Shown piece after piece: positions 12,794 through 13,661 of a DNA stretch of 13,661 nucleotides (the first letter of the stretch is position 1; each line of letters opens with the position of its first letter). A model generated the notes under the pieces. That model had not been told where the DNA came from, did no database searches, and saw only the letters and a program-made list of their open reading frames with translations. The DNA is from CAZIOQ01 sp964540975 (lineage in GTDB: Bacteria; Patescibacteriota; Microgenomatia; UBA12405; UBA6130). The stretch lies in the NCBI GenBank assembly GCA_964540975.1, contig CAZIOQ010000020.1:1-13661 (forward strand). The letters run 5' to 3'. Made by a program: the position numbers and the translations under genes.

Positions 12794-13661
12794 ATGGAAA
12801 AAAAGTTTGTTCCTCAAAAAGTTGAAAAAAGAATTTATCGGTTTTGGGAGAAAAACGGTTGGTTTACTCCCAAAATTGATAAAAAAAAGGAGCCATTTTG
12901 CATTATTATGCCGCCACCTAATGCTAATGGTTCTCTTCACATCGGCCATGCCCTTTTTGTTGCTCTTGAGGATATTATCATTCGTTATCAAAGAATGTTG
13001 GGAAAATCAGCTTTATGGTTACCAGGTGCTGATCATGCCAGTATTGCTACCCAGGTGACTTATGAAAAAAAATTAGCTAAAGAAGGTAAAACAAGGTTTG
13101 ATCTGGGGAGAGAAGAATTTTATCAAGCCTGTTTTGAATTTACTCAGAGAAATAAAAAAATAATGTATCAACAATTGAAACTTTTGGGTGCCTCTTGTGA
13201 TTGGAGAAGAGAAAAATTTACCTTAGACAAAGAGGTGACCAAAATCGTTTATGAAACTTTTTATCAACTTTATCAAGATAAGTTGGTTTATAGAGATTGG
13301 CGCAATATTTCCTGGTGCCCTCGCTGTGCGACCACCCTTTCTGATTTAGAGGTGGAGTATAAAGAAAGACAAACCAAGCTTTGGTATCTTAATTATCCTT
13401 TTAAAAACAAAAAGGGTTTTATTACCATTGCTACTACCCGCCCAGAAACGATGTTGGGCGATACAGCCGTAGCAGTTAATCCAAATGATAAAAGATATCA
13501 AAACCTAGTAGGTCGGAAGGTAATTTTACCTTTAGTTGGTAGAGAAATTCCTGTGATTGCCGAGGAAATGGTCGATCCAAGATTTGGAACTGGCGCAGTG
13601 AAGATTACCCCTGCCCATGATCCAGACGATTTTATAATCGGCCAGAAACACAATCTTGAGG
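12794..13661 (+). CDS. valS: Valyl-tRNA synthetase, N-terminal part (runs off the window)
   Basis: Class I aminoacyl-tRNA synthetase that charges tRNA-Val and edits mischarged threonine. The frame is open from ATG 12794 to the window end (289 codons, about a third of a normal ValRS). Visible landmarks: PPPNANGSLHIGHAL with HIGH at 49-52, PGADHASIATQ (77-87; usually GADHAGIATQ or TDHAGIATQ), LLGASCDWRRE (130-140), SWCPRC (173-178), a zinc-type Cys pair common in ValRS, and the start of the CP1 editing domain with TTRPETMLGDTAVAVNP (214-230) and GTGAVKITPAHDPDDF. The PNAN and editing segments separate it from IleRS and LeuRS. No Shine-Dalgarno site precedes the ATG, and no T-box leader is present, the leader being far too short. 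Confidence 0.95.
   Translation, partial: MEKKFVPQKVEKRIYRFWEKNGWFTPKIDKKKEPFCIIMPPPNANGSLHIGHALFVALEDIIIRYQRMLGKSALWLPGADHASIATQVTYEKKLAKEGKTRFDLGREEFYQACFEFTQRNKKIMYQQLKLLGASCDWRREKFTLDKEVTKIVYETFYQLYQDKLVYRDWRNISWCPRCATTLSDLEVEYKERQTKLWYLNYPFKNKKGFITIATTRPETMLGDTAVAVNPNDKRYQNLVGRKVILPLVGREIPVIAEEMVDPRFGTGAVKITPAHDPDDFIIGQKHNLE

Noticed and set aside
12743..13058. Short frames antisense to and out of frame with the start of valS
   Set aside because: Shadows of valS, whose own frame carries all the synthetase motifs.
1..13661. CRISPR array, insertion sequence or prophage block
   Set aside because: No regularly spaced repeats, transposase or terminal inverted repeats were seen; the lone recombinase has no visible att site or phage neighbours.

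Overview
The window looks like chromosomal DNA from a low-GC member of the Candidate Phyla Radiation (Patescibacteria). The signs are short genes packed tightly, AT-rich codon choice, a TraD/VirD4-like ATPase next to a ComF-type gene, a membrane-anchored orphan solute-binding protein, and SpoIID and VanW cell-wall proteins in a row. The standard bacterial code fits: TGA ends at least one gene (TGA at 3140-3138), which argues against the UGA=Gly codes of SR1/Gracilibacteria. This placement is an inference from gene content, not from a phylogeny.

Layout. 2-793 (+) is a tyrosine recombinase cut by the left edge. It meets, stop codon against stop codon, a leftward pair at 3458-790: a 106-residue unknown protein followed, with an ATGA overlap, by a membrane-anchored TraD/VirD4-like ATPase. 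A 36-bp divergent promoter region leads right to a ComF-family phosphoribosyltransferase (3495-4181). Then come a SpoIID/LytB protein with an N-terminal coiled coil (4218-5978), a VanW protein with peptidoglycan-binding-type repeats (6055-7791), a membrane-tethered family-1 solute-binding protein (7883-9496) and a small nucleotidyltransferase-fold protein (9510-10418). The groES-groEL operon follows (10489-12444) and ends at a strong two-way terminator. A leftward RNA cluster (tRNA-Ile(UAU), tRNA-Cys(GCA) and an unassigned tRNA-like element) runs from 12733 to about 12492. It is divergent from valS, which starts at 12794 and leaves the window.

How the genes may fit together. The ATPase and ComF suggest DNA handling (uptake or transfer). 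SpoIID, VanW and the solute-binding protein are all surface or envelope proteins. GroESL is the stress and folding module, with a near-consensus promoter and a degenerate CIRCE-like operator at its start site.

Most notable: (1) initiation comes in two styles. Five genes that carry their own -10 box start within about 7-16 nt of it with no Shine-Dalgarno sequence, so they look leaderless, whereas groES and groEL have textbook AAGGAGG sites. (2) AUA appears to be read by a genuine UAU-anticodon tRNA-Ile. (3) The tRNA-Cys has G55 opposite A18 at the tRNA elbow. (4) A T-arm-bearing RNA element lacks a matching 5' acceptor strand. (5) The groESL operator is CIRCE-like.
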